Shown here: positions 9,754 to 21,900 of the stretch, piece after piece
How positions within the stretch are numbered: position 1 is the stretch's first letter
How the letters are laid out: each line of letters begins with the position of its first letter
Source: Azorinus chamasolen
Taxonomy: Eukaryota > Mollusca > Bivalvia > Cardiida > Solecurtidae
Assembly (NCBI GenBank): GCA_963576725.1
Contig: OY755244.1
Span: 32,151,876 to 32,215,875, forward strand
DNA: 64,000 nucleotides
Direction: 5' to 3'
Translations under genes and position numbers: made by a program
The notes under the pieces: generated by a model
Told to the model about the DNA's origin: nothing
Databases searched by the model: none
Seen by the model: only the letters and a program-made list of their open reading frames with translations

Positions 9754-9928
9754 GTGCTGCCATTTGATGACAATCTGTGTCTACAAGAGATGTGCCCCAG
9801 CTTCCATATTTGTCAGTCATGGCTGAAGTTTGGCCGGGCGGCACCCTTCATCACCTCGGACACCATGCTGTTCAGACCCATCTACCCTGACAGTAGCTTT
9901 GGATGTGTCTGTCCTGAAGGCTTCACAG
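9754..9928 (+). CDS. CELSR: CELSR exon 1 of window: post-cadherin segment
   Basis: Acceptor TTACATTACAG, donor CACAG/GTATAT; 58 codons and one base, ending in phase 1. Begins VLPFDDNLCLQEMCPSF and includes APFITSDTMLFRPIYP and CVCPEGFTG. CELSR proteins have the matching block (VLPFDDN, CxxxxxC, LFRPI, GFTG) right after the ninth cadherin repeat. It opens the EGF-rich stretch of the ectodomain, outside the cell. Starting in phase 0 implies an upstream exon ending on a codon boundary; that exon is outside the window. Confidence 0.95.
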
Positions 9929-12900
9929 GTATATCCTATTTATTATACCCCCCTTTTGAAAAAATGGGGGTATATTGCTTTGCACATGTCGGTCGGTCGG
10001 TAGATCGATGGTTTCCGAATGATAACTAATAAACGACTTGGACTAGAATCTTCAAACTTGCTGTGGTGGTTGGTCATGACAAGTAGATGACCCATATTGT
10101 TTTTGAGGTCACTAGGTCAAAGGTCAAGGTCACATGACCTAAAATGGTGAAATAGTTTCCGATCAATTACTGCTTAAGGGTTTGGCTTGGGATCTTCAAA
10201 CTTGCTGTGGTGGTTGGTCATGACCACTAGATGACCCCTATTGATTTTGAGGTCACTAGGGCAAAGGTCAAGGTCACCATGACCTTAAATGGTTAAGTGG
10301 TTTCCGATCAATAACTGCTCAAGGGTTTAGCTTAGAATCTTCAAACTTGCTGTGGTACCCCTATTGATTTTGAGGTCACTAGGTCAAAGGTCAAGGTCAC
10401 CATGACCTTAACTGGTAAAATGGTTTCTGATCAATAACTGCTCAAGGGTTTGGCTTAGGATCTTCAAATTTGCTTAGGTGGTTGGTCATGACAACTAGAT
10501 GAGTCCTATAGTTTTTTAGGTCACTAGATCAAAGGTCAAGGTCACCATGACCTTAAAGGGTGAAATGGTTTGCGATCAATAACTGCTCAAGGGTTTGGCT
10601 TAGGATCTTCAAATTTGCTGTGGTGGTTGGTCATGACCACTAGATGACCCCTATTGCTTTTTAGGTCACTAGGTCAAAGGTCAAGGTCACCATGCTCTTA
10701 ACTGGTCAAATGGTTTCCGATCAATAACTGCTCAAGGGTTTGGCTTAGAATCTTCAAACTTGCTGCGGTAGTTGGTCATGACAACTGGATGACCCCTATT
10801 GTATTTGAGGTCACTAGGTCAAAGGTCAAGGTCACCATGACCTTAACTTGTAAAATGGTTTCTGATCAATAACTGCTCAAGGGTTTGGCTTAGGATCTTC
10901 AAATTTGCTTAGGTGGTTGGTCATGTCAACTAGATGAGCCCTATTGTTTTTGAGGTCACTAGGTCAAAGGTCAAGGTCACCATGACCTTAACTGGTGAAA
11001 TGGTTTGCGATCAATAACTGCTCAAGGGTTTGGCTTAGGATCTTCAAACTTGCTGTGGTGGTTGGTCATGACCAGTAGATAACCCCTGTTATTTTTTAGG
11101 TCACTAGGTCAAAGGTCAAGGTCACCATGACCTTAACTGGTGAAATGGTTTGCGATCAATAACTGCTCAAGGGTTTGGCTTAGGATCTTCAAACTTGCTG
11201 TGGTGGTTGGTCATGACATCTATATGACCCCTATTGATTTTGAGGTCACTAGGTCAAAGATCAAGGTCATCATGACCTTAACTGATGAAATGGTTTCCAA
11301 TTAATAACTGCTCAATGGTTTGGTTCGGGATCTTCAAACTTGCTGTGGTAGTTGGTTGTGACCACTTGATGAACCCTATAGTTGTTGAAGTCACTAGGTC
11401 AAAGGTCAAGGTCACCATGATGGAATTAATAACTGCTCAATGGTTTGGTTCGGGATCTTCAAACTTGCTGTGGTAGTTGGTTGTGACCACTTGATGAACC
11501 CTATAGTTGTTGAAGTCACTAGGTCAAAGGTCAAGGTCACCATGACCTTAATATGTGAAATGTTTTCAGATCAATAAATGATCAGTGGTTTGGCTTAGGA
11601 TCTTCAAAGTTGCTGTGGTTATTAGTCATGACCGCTAGATGACCTCTATAGTTGAGGTCACTAGATCAAAGGTCAGGGGGTCGGGGGGGGGGTATACATG
11701 TTTTACAAATATCTCTTGTTTGTTTAATTACCTTTATTATACACCACACAACAGAGTTGCTGAGGGTATATACAACTATTCTACGCCTCTGTAAAAGTCA
11801 CTTGTAGTTTTTTACCCATCCGTCTGTGTGTCAGTGTATCATTATACATTGTTGCTTATCATGGACTTTGATTTCTTGACCAATTTATTTCGAATTTGCT
11901 TTAAGAATTGTCATGAATAAAAGCTTGGATGAGTTCGATTTTCAGAAGAATCTGTCATTGGGAACCAATTTCAATGTCCCTCAACAACAAAAGCCTGTCC
12001 AATGGCTTATGGTAGGATAGGGACACCAAACGTCCAAAAGACCTAGGCACACCAAACCTCATATTGTCCACACAAAAATTGAGATCTAGGCAAATCACTC
12101 ATATGAATTTGTGGGTCCAAGTCATTTGTATGATAATTCAGCAAATTTGAAGTAGGTCCGATTTATTTTTCCTGTCTATATGTAATATAAGCAAGGATAT
12201 CATTCAACCCTTTTAGCGTTAAATTGTGGAGCAGAGTAAACCATCAATGTTTAACTACATGTTAACAGTCTCATGCATGAAAGGCTTAAACTTTGAGGAT
12301 TTTGAATGATATACAGTGCAGACCACTCATCAAAGGGCTCTTCTAAGAGCCCTTTGATCATTATCTACACTATTTACAAAATGCCAGTGTCCCGCATTAA
12401 AAGGATTAAAGTCTTCTTAATCATTTAAACATAAGGACCACAATGGAAATAAGAGCATGCTCTTTATTGTGTTATCCTTGGTATAGAAAACATGCCATGG
12501 TTTTTCACTATGCATCATTTTACGAATTACTATTTATTATAATGTGATACATGTTTGTGAACCATATTATGTTTTCTGTTTGCCGAAATAAATCTATCTA
12601 TATTTTCTTGATGGCCCAGTTTAACCATTTCCTCCATAGATATGCCTTTCTATGCCTCTGTAAAAGTCACTTGTTGAAACCATTGTGATAAATAGAGTAT
12701 TTACTCCTATTGGAGCAAATGCTATATTTATCACAATGGTTTCAAACTGCAAAATTCTAAACTTTTATTCAAAGTGATTGGATCTAAAAATAGCCTATGA
12801 GGGAATGGGTGTACATGAGTATGTATTTAATAAAATTGTCTACAGCTATATTTGCCCTGAAGGAAAAAACTGAGCAACTGATAATTTCTTGAAATGAAAA

Positions 12901-15900
12901 TTTGTTCTGGATATGTTAGTCTCAGCTGTTTGATCTGGGTCTGCAATATTTGTGCGAATAATCAAGGTATTTTTTAAGTTCAGAGGACTGCAGAAAGTTG
13001 CTTCTTTTATCATTGGCAAATCAATTCGATAAATAACAATATTTGAATATGAAAGTTAACCACAGTGCTTTTTACATTTGAGTTGTTGCTTTTATGTTTG
13101 ACTGTTTCTTTTTATCTGGCTTTGGCAAGAAATTTGCAGAACTACTCATAAAGATCAAGGATGTTTTGCATGATAAGCCTCAATGATTTTCAATTCATCT
13201 TGCCTAGGTTTGGGAGTCTGAAATGATTATTATTGCCCATAAAGACAAGCCCATTCTGTGTTCCTAATAGGGAATATTCTGTGCCGAATGATAGATGCCT
13301 GGTCTGCACGCTAGGACTGGAACAGCTCCAAACTTTTTTGTGGACTGGGCCTTTAACCTTAGCTTGCTGAGCAAAATATTCTAGGCAGAAAGTATCAGTC
13401 ACACAAGTTTTTGAAGAACCTTTTTATGCCACTTCTTTTTAGATACATCAATTGAATGTCAGTTGGATCAGAACTGTGTGCAAGGGTAATCACAGGTTCA
13501 TCAGTGCATTAATGGTTAAAAAAGGTACCCTCAGGCTCTGCAAATATTGCAGACTGACAGCCTCATCAGTGTCTGTAAAGTTTCAAACTCTTCAGCACAT
13601 ACAGTTTTTAACCTTATACTCTATAAATATGCATTCAAGAAATTATGGCATTATGAATAGCAATTACAGTAAAACTCTTAAACAGAATTTTAGTAAAGAA
13701 GAATTTAGATCTTTTAGGCAGGTAACTGCTTAACCCATTCCCTGATATTGACGACTTTTGACATCTCTTTAAAAGTCACTTTGTGAAACCATTGTGATAA
13801 ATAGAGAATTTGCTCCTATAGGAGCAAATTCTCTATTTATCACAATGATTTCAAACTACAAAATTCTAAAAAAAAAAACCCTTTTCTCTGGATAATGTTC
13901 CTTTTCGGTAGATTAATTCAAAGAGGTCAGGTCTAAAATAGCCCATGAGGTAATCGGTTAATGTAGGATGAACATCATACAGGAGCTTTCCGCATGACTT
14001 TCAGTCTGCATTAAGCTACCACTTATCTCACAGACTGCAATGATACTAATTTTAACATCCAGGGGTAGTTAACTGAATTTTTGTAATGGTATATGAACAA
14101 AGACATTTTTGGCCATGGCAGAAACTGTAGAATCAGGTCTTTTATTTCATAAGCAAATAGATCTCAGCCGATCCTGAGTTGGGTCTATCCTGCGTACAAA
14201 GGCTTTATTATGGTTTCCCTATCAGGCAATGGGGTAAAAGGACACCCAGTTCAAGAAGGTTGGCTGCTTGAAAGATGATCAACCTGCTGTGTTTGCTTTT
14301 TGAATTTAATTCAAATTATTGCCACTTTCAATATGCAGGGCACAAAAATTTGCATTTCTAATTCTATCGTAAATCAAATAAAGTCTGGGGAACATGCTCA
14401 TCTAGAATGGGAAACATAACACAAAAATGGGATTTATGTCTCACTTGAAAAGCTCAATCAAATCGCTATCAAAGAAGTCAAAATCGGTATTAATGTCACT
14501 ATGGTAACGGTTGAATTATTCATTGTTGCTAGGTCATGGCCTTTGACTCTAGCATGTGGTTTGTACAGCCACAACATTGTCATCAAACAGACAGGCTGTG
14601 ACCACTGTCCGGTGGTTGGGCCGTTCATATCATTGTCCGTAACAAGAAAATCATTGACGCTGAAATGGCTGTTTCAAGATGATTGCCAGAAAACAGTAGG
14701 GGATCGTAGAGTAGGGATAATGTATTGCACTAATGTGACTGGTGGATGGGAATTAAGAGGATAATTTTTCAATCATGCGCCCGACTATTTTATGTTGTTC
14801 TCAGGGCAATAGTTAAAGGTGTATATTCCAATACTAAAATGGTCATTTCTCCACCAAACCCTATGTTATGACTACTCTTTAGAATCGCCTCTAGCGTTTG
14901 GTGGAGAAATAAATAAAAGGAGCTATTCTTGAAAATGTTTTAATTTACACATCTTATCTGGGCCTCGGATTCTGTGGCAGTTGCTATTCCAAACGGCTTT
15001 AACACACCATGTCCCAAAACATATTTCAACCTTAACCTTTCACCTAATGAATATTCATGTAAGAAATAATTATATAATAATAAAATGTATTACCTGAATT
15101 TTGTAATGGTATATAAACACAGAATGTTTTTAGTCATGACTGAAATTGTAAAATCAGATCTATTATTCCATATGCAAACACATAGCAGCTCTTATCAGAT
15201 GGCTCCTACAGGAGTTGTCTGATCTGGGTCTACTCTGATTGCAAAGTTGTCACTATCCAGTGAGGGGTAAGTGCATTGCAAAGATTTAAGTAGTATTTGA
15301 TATATTCCTCACTCCAGTATGTTGCAGACATTATCACTTAGGATTTAAAGGCAACTTTGGGATACTTCGTTTTTAAACATCATGACAATTTATCCTTAAA
15401 AATGTGCAGAATTTTTTTATGTCTCTGTATTGCATCCAAGCATAATAAAAAAAAAATTGCAACTGACACTTTCCAGCACTATTTGAGACTTCTGCTCATT
15501 GCCTAATTTCTAAGCAGAATATTCGCACAAGTTAACCCTCATATAAATGCTTTTTCACACATTTGCAAACAGATTAGACCCAGATCAGATGGCTCCTGTA
15601 TGAGCGATCTGATCAGGGTCTGTTCTGAAATTATAATAGATCTGGCTCTACATGTAAGTTTGTATCAATTACAAAACTTCATGTGTACATATAATACCAT
15701 TCTAGAAAATAAGCTACTAGGTATTCATGATGTAATGATTTCTACCATAATATTCAACAGGGAAAGGATTAATACATAATTATGGAATTTTGTAGAGGAT
15801 TCTTATCACTTGGATCAAACTCATCTGCAACACTCAGTATAAACTGTGATGGTGAGAGCGGAAATTAGCCCACCAGTTTAACTATAGAGTCCACTCGGTA

Positions 15901-18900
15901 TGAAAGACTTGAACTTGCTAGAAGATATTGAATGACAAACAGTGCAGATCTATATCAAAGGGCTCCTCTAGGAGCTGTCCAGTCTGGGTCTATCAAAGGG
16001 CTCCTCTAGGAGCTGTCCAGTCTGGGTCTATCAAAGGGCTCCTCTAGGAGCTGTCCAGTCTGGGTCTATCAAAGGGCTCCTCTAGGAGCTGTCCAGTCTG
16101 GGTCTATCAAAGGGCTCCTCTAGGAGCTGTCCAGTCTGGGTCTATCAAAGGGCTCCTCTAGGAGCTGTCCAGTCTGGGTCTATCAAAGGGCTCCTCTAGG
16201 AGCTGTCCAGTCTGGGTCTACCAAAGGGCTCCTCTAGGAGCTGTCCAGTCTGGGTCTACCAAAGGGCTCCTCTAGGAGCTGTCCAGTCTGGGTCTATCAA
16301 AGGGCTCCTCTAGGAGCTGTCCAGTCTGGGTCTATCAAAGGGCTCCTCTAGGAGCTGTCCAGTCTTGGTCTATCAAAGGGCTCCTCTAGGAGCTGTCCAG
16401 TCTGGGTCTATCAAAGGGCTCCTCTAGGAGCTGTCCAGTCTTGGTCTATCAAAGGGCTCCTCTAGGAGCTTTCCAGTCTGGGTCTATCAAAGGGCTCCTC
16501 TAGGAGCTGTCCAGTCTGGGTCTATCAAAGGGCTCCTCTGGGAGCTGTCCAGTCTGGGTCTACCAAAGGGCTCCTCTAGGAGCTTTCCAGTCTGGGTCTA
16601 TCAAAGGGCTCCTCTAGGAGCTTTCCAGTCTGGGTCTATCAAAGGGCTCCTCTAGGAGCTGTCCAGTCTGGGTCTATCAAAGGGCTCCTCTAGGAGCTGT
16701 CCAGTCTGGGTCTACCAAAGGGCTCCTCTAGGAGCTGTCCAGTCTGGGTCTATCAAAGGGCTCCTCTAGGAGCTGTCCAGTCTGGGTCTATCAAAGGGCT
16801 CCTCTAGGAGCTGTCCAGTCTGGGTCTACCAAAGGGCTCCTCTAGGAGCTGTCCAGTCTTGGTCTATCAAAGGGCTCCTCTAGGAGCTGTCCAGTCTGGG
16901 TCTATCAAAGGGCTCCTCTAGGAGCTGTCCAATCTGGGTCTACACTGTAGATGCCAGTGCATGTGTGTTCCACACTCAATGGGCTAAACAGTACTGCTCA
17001 GCCTCACGGTTTTCACCCAGAAATTTGCATCTTTGCATAGTGTATGAGTATAATGTAGGAAAATACGCCTGTGGATACATAAATAATATTTAGCACCATT
17101 CTCCATTGCATAAAGCTCTAGGGAATGTGCTGTGCTCTTTCAGCATCAGAAGTGTATGATGCACGCTTGTAGTCTAATTACCACAGGATGGGTTATGTGA
17201 AAGTCTCTTTTGTCATTTTATATTCAATATTGGAAATATAGTACAGAAGTGACTGGTTGTGCCTTCAACGGTATTATAGTAACAGATTATTCTGTGAATA
17301 TGCAGAAGAAAAAGAAAAGTAGAAATTAGTAATATTACATTTGATCGGTTTGGATGTAATGAGACTAGCAGTTTACTTCCTATATATGCCTTTAAATTCC
17401 TTTTCAAACAGATAGAGTCACTAAGACCCAGATCAGACTCAGCTCCTGGTGGAACTCTCTGATTAGGGTCTGATCTGTTTGCTTAAGAAATAATATAAAT
17501 CTTATTCTGCAGTTAGTGCAGTTTCCTAGTATGTTCATAATTATGCAGTGATAAAATTCATCTACATGTAATTAATATTCGTGATGTCATTATTTCTTAC
17601 ATGAATATTCATGGTGTAAAGGGTAAAGGTGATTTGAATGAATGTTAATTTGAGCAAAGTGGAAAAAATGTTAATCTATTCAGAAAATATCACCAAATAT
17701 TTTAATCTTTTACCCTATACAGACGTCTTTTAGAAACAGGATAGATCTAGCTAAGAAGGCTCCTGTAGGCGCCATCTGATTGGGGCCTGCTTGGTTTGTT
17801 TATGAAACTATAGATCTGATTCTGCAGTTTCTGCTATTGCCAACACATACCTGTGTTCATCATTAGGTAATATTCATTGGGTAAAGGGGTGTTGATTGAA
17901 ATTCCTTCTGAATTCTCAATTTACCCCTATCTATTCTAATAATCTAGTGCTGGTCTACTTATGTACATCCACACATAAACTACAATATATTTCCAACACA
18001 TGTTTTTTAAGAATATTCCTGAAGTATAAGTGTGAGTGGGAGGAAATATTTTAGAAGTATAATTTGGATAAGGAGTTTTGCTGTAAATTGGAATTTTAGT
18101 AAAAAATAATTTAGACCTTTTTAGGCAGGTGGCTGCTTCATTCAGTTATGTAGTTGTGCATGACTTTCACCCTGCATTAAGCTGTTACCTGTGTAACATA
18201 CCGGCGTTGATACTAATTATAATGTCGTATTTAGAGGGATTTTGCTGTATATATTGAAGTTTTCCCCATTAACCATTTGCTTTCAAGACTGATTTGATGC
18301 TGATTGAGTTACTTATCATCTTATATCGGGATCCAAGCTATTCGCAATTGTCATAGGCATGATAAGGTTAAATGTGTCCACCTTACCAAAGTAGTAAGAC
18401 CAAAATCATTGTCAGTAATAATTTATGACACTTGCTATTACAATGTACTTCAATAGGTGACATTTCCAGACTTTCAATCATGCACCGAGTTCGCCTTCCC
18501 TCGTATGACAGAAATAATTGTGATCATTGTATGATAGAACTTATGATAATTCCATTTGTACAATTTTGATTAACCCTTTCCCTCATATAAACGTGTTTTC
18601 ACGCATTTGCAAACAGAGTAGACCCAGATCTAGGAGCCGTCTGATCAGGGTCTACTCTGTTTGCTAATAGAATTTCAAAGATCTGTGTCTTTACTTTCTA
18701 AAATGGCTACAATTTTCCATCTTCCAGATTTCATTATAACTACATTGTATTTTGTCCATGAATATTCAGCAAGTATTGAAATTTGGGCCTAAATATAGAA
18801 CAGGGAAAGGGTTAAGATGAGTTGAGTTTGCATGTTCATCTTATATTTTCAGGTCACAGTAAGGAAGTGTTCTATTTCTGCGACACAGAAGTGGACCTGT

Positions 18901-21900
18901 GCTACTCCAACCCATGCAATAACTCTGGAACTTGCATTCGGAAAGAGGGAGGCTACACATGTCAGTGCTATGAAGGATATGCAGGTAGGTGTCAAATAGA
19001 GTGGACAATTTAGGTGTCAAAAAGATTGGTACCTGTAGGTGTAAAAAAAATGGTACATGTAGGTGTTTAAATTTTAGAAATTTCTTAAATAGCATTTACA
19101 AATGATGTAGATCCAGTTTAAAGAGCTTTTGCAGGAGCCCCCCTGGCCAAGGTCTTCAATTTGTAATTCTACTATGTTCTATGGTGAAACCTCTGTAGTT
19201 AAGGGTTTAACAAATAATTCCTTAACCCATTCCCTCATATTACTACTATTTTTAGACTCAGCCTCTTTGAATAAATCTACTGAAAAAAGGTGCATTTACC
19301 AGAAAGAAGGAAACTTTTAGAATTGTGTAGTTGTGGAACCATTGTGATAATCTATTTATCACTGATTTCAAAATGTGACTTTTTACAGAGGCACCAAAAG
19401 GCATCAATATAATGGAATGGGTCAACCCATGAATTCGGAAAAGGAATGTACTGCATTTGCAGACAGTGTAGACCCAGATCAGAGGGCTTCTAGTGGAGCC
19501 GTCCTATCAGGGTCTACACTTTTTGCCATTCAACATCCCCTGGCAAATTTAAGCCTTTCATACTGTTTTGACTCGACTATTAAACATTGGACCATTCCAC
19601 TCTGAATATTCAGCATTCAAAGGGTTAAATGTTTCTTGAAGTAAACATTATAGCATAACCAAGTATGGAAACTTGTGTAATGGTAGAGCAGTGGTCTGTG
19701 AAATGAAAGTAATAAAGAGGATGATCAGACAATGCAGAAATCAATAAGTCTATGAACTCCACTGCTGCACTGCTCGATGGCAAAGAAGATAATGTGTTAA
19801 CCTTTCAAAAGCTGAATATTCAGTGTTTAATGTGTCCATTCAATATGAAAGGGTATAGTATGGGAGAGGATTTTATGTGGGACAAACATTGCAGACCCTG
19901 ATCAGAGGGCTCCTCTAGATCTTAAGGAGCCCTCTGATCTGGATCTACACTGTTTGCAAATGGCAGTACAGTTTTTTCAGACATTCAAAGAGTTAATGAC
20001 CTGTTGCTCCTACATTGTCCTCTGTGGCGTGTTATGAAAGCCATACTGCAGTTCTTTGTTGTTTTGAGACTGCCAGAACTTGGCATCAGTTAATTTGGGT
20101 TCTGTTGAAATACTGATTTGTTGTGTTATTTCTCAATCCAGTTGTACTGTAACCCCTGATAGAGACACCTTTTTACACATTTGCAAACAAAGTAAACCAA
20201 TATCAGATGGATCCTGTTAGTTAATCTTTTACTCCATAAATATGCTTTTCTATGCCTTTGCAAATAGAGTAGACCAAGATCAGACGACTCCTGTAGGAGC
20301 CGTCTGATCAGGGTCTGCTCAGTTTGCTTATGGAATAATATAGATCTGATTATACAGTTTCTGCTATGGTGAAAAAAAACCTGTGCTTAAAATGTCATCA
20401 TAAAGATGTTAGGCTAGTTAGTTAATAATCATGATATCCTTATTTCTTACATAAATATTCATGAGATACAGAATTAAATTGATTGTTGCCTAGTCTTATG
20501 CTGCTAGACACAACCTGGGCTATCATTTGGCCATAAGAAGCCTAAGGAGGAGACATTTCGGAGAATAATTCTGTTATTCTAATGGTAATTCTGTCTTATG
20601 AGGATGGAAATGAGGTCCATGTCTCTTGTGTAGTCTTTTAGTGATGGCAAGATGTGTAACTAGATTTCTATCATTTGTTCGTACTTGGTGGACGTGTCAG
20701 AAATATCTCTGATGGTTGTTACAGAGTCATCTAAGACAGTATCTGAGCCAAAATCAGTCACTTATTCCCAGAGTGTAAGAACATTAACCCTTTCCTTGTT
20801 GCATATTCATACCAGAAATAATGACTTCATGAATACTTAGTAAATGAATTTTAATAATGGGGAATGATTACAGGAGCCGTCTGATCTCGGTCTACTCTGT
20901 TTGTGCAAATGCGTGAAAAGCCATTTATTTGAGCAAAAGGGTTAAACCCTTCAATAAGGAGTATTTTGATTTGAGTCTACACTGTTTGCAGTTGTCAATA
21001 CACTTGTTTCTTGCACACAAAGAGATAAATTTGAAACATTTCACAAACAAATTTGAAATGACGAGCATTGTAGACTCTGATATTGTAGGAGCCCTTTGAA
21101 TCTGGGCACAGATGTGGGTGTGCACTGTTTGGTACTAGCAGCTAACAGGTTGCCCTGGAGTAGGATAAGTAATAAGCTACTTGATAAATGTATTCACACT
21201 TTTACTTACATTAACCCTTGAAGTGTGGGAACCGAGTATATAAGACCTTTGTAAACAGTGTAGACCCAGATCAAAGGGCTCCTGAGGGAGCCCATTGATC
21301 AGGGTCTGCGGTTTGTCATAAAAACAATTTTCTTCTGTGATAGAGTGTGATACAAGATTTTGTTTAATCCATTCCCTCATATTGACGACTGTAAAAGTCA
21401 CTTTGTGAAACCATTGTGATAAATAGAGCATTTACTCCTGTAGGAGCAAATGCTCTATTTATCACAATGGTTTCAAACTACAAAATTCTAAAACATTCCT
21501 TTTCTCTAGTTAATGCTCCTTTTCGGTAGATTTATTCAAAGAGGTTGGATCTAAAACTAGCCTATGAGGGAATCGGTTAATATCCAGAAAGGGATGAGCC
21601 AGTTTTAGTTATTAATCAGGTTAAGGGTTGATAAATGTATTTACACCTTTACTTGCATTAATGTCTATTAAGTTAAGGATGTGCAGCATTCTTAGAGATT
21701 CTAATAATAGTTAATACTTGATGACCACTTGAGAACTTTCCCTGTGAATGAGAAATTGGATCGGTTTAGCACAGGCACTTGGATGCAAGTGGTCTTATCA
21801 GACTTTTAGACACTTAGATGCAATCGGTCTTATCAGACTTTTAGCTTTCACATTTAACTTTTTCAGTGCCAAACAATTTTTATCTGCAACATGGCTGTCT

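Noticed and set aside
14501..14764. 87-codon frame with several cysteines
   Set aside because: Cysteine spacing does not fit EGF, laminin-EGF or any zinc finger I recognise, and its phase and position do not fit a CELSR exon.
15953..16940. Possible CRISPR-like array (regular palindromic repeats)
   Set aside because: Units are contiguous 38-mers with no unique spacers, and the setting is an animal intron inside a D element.
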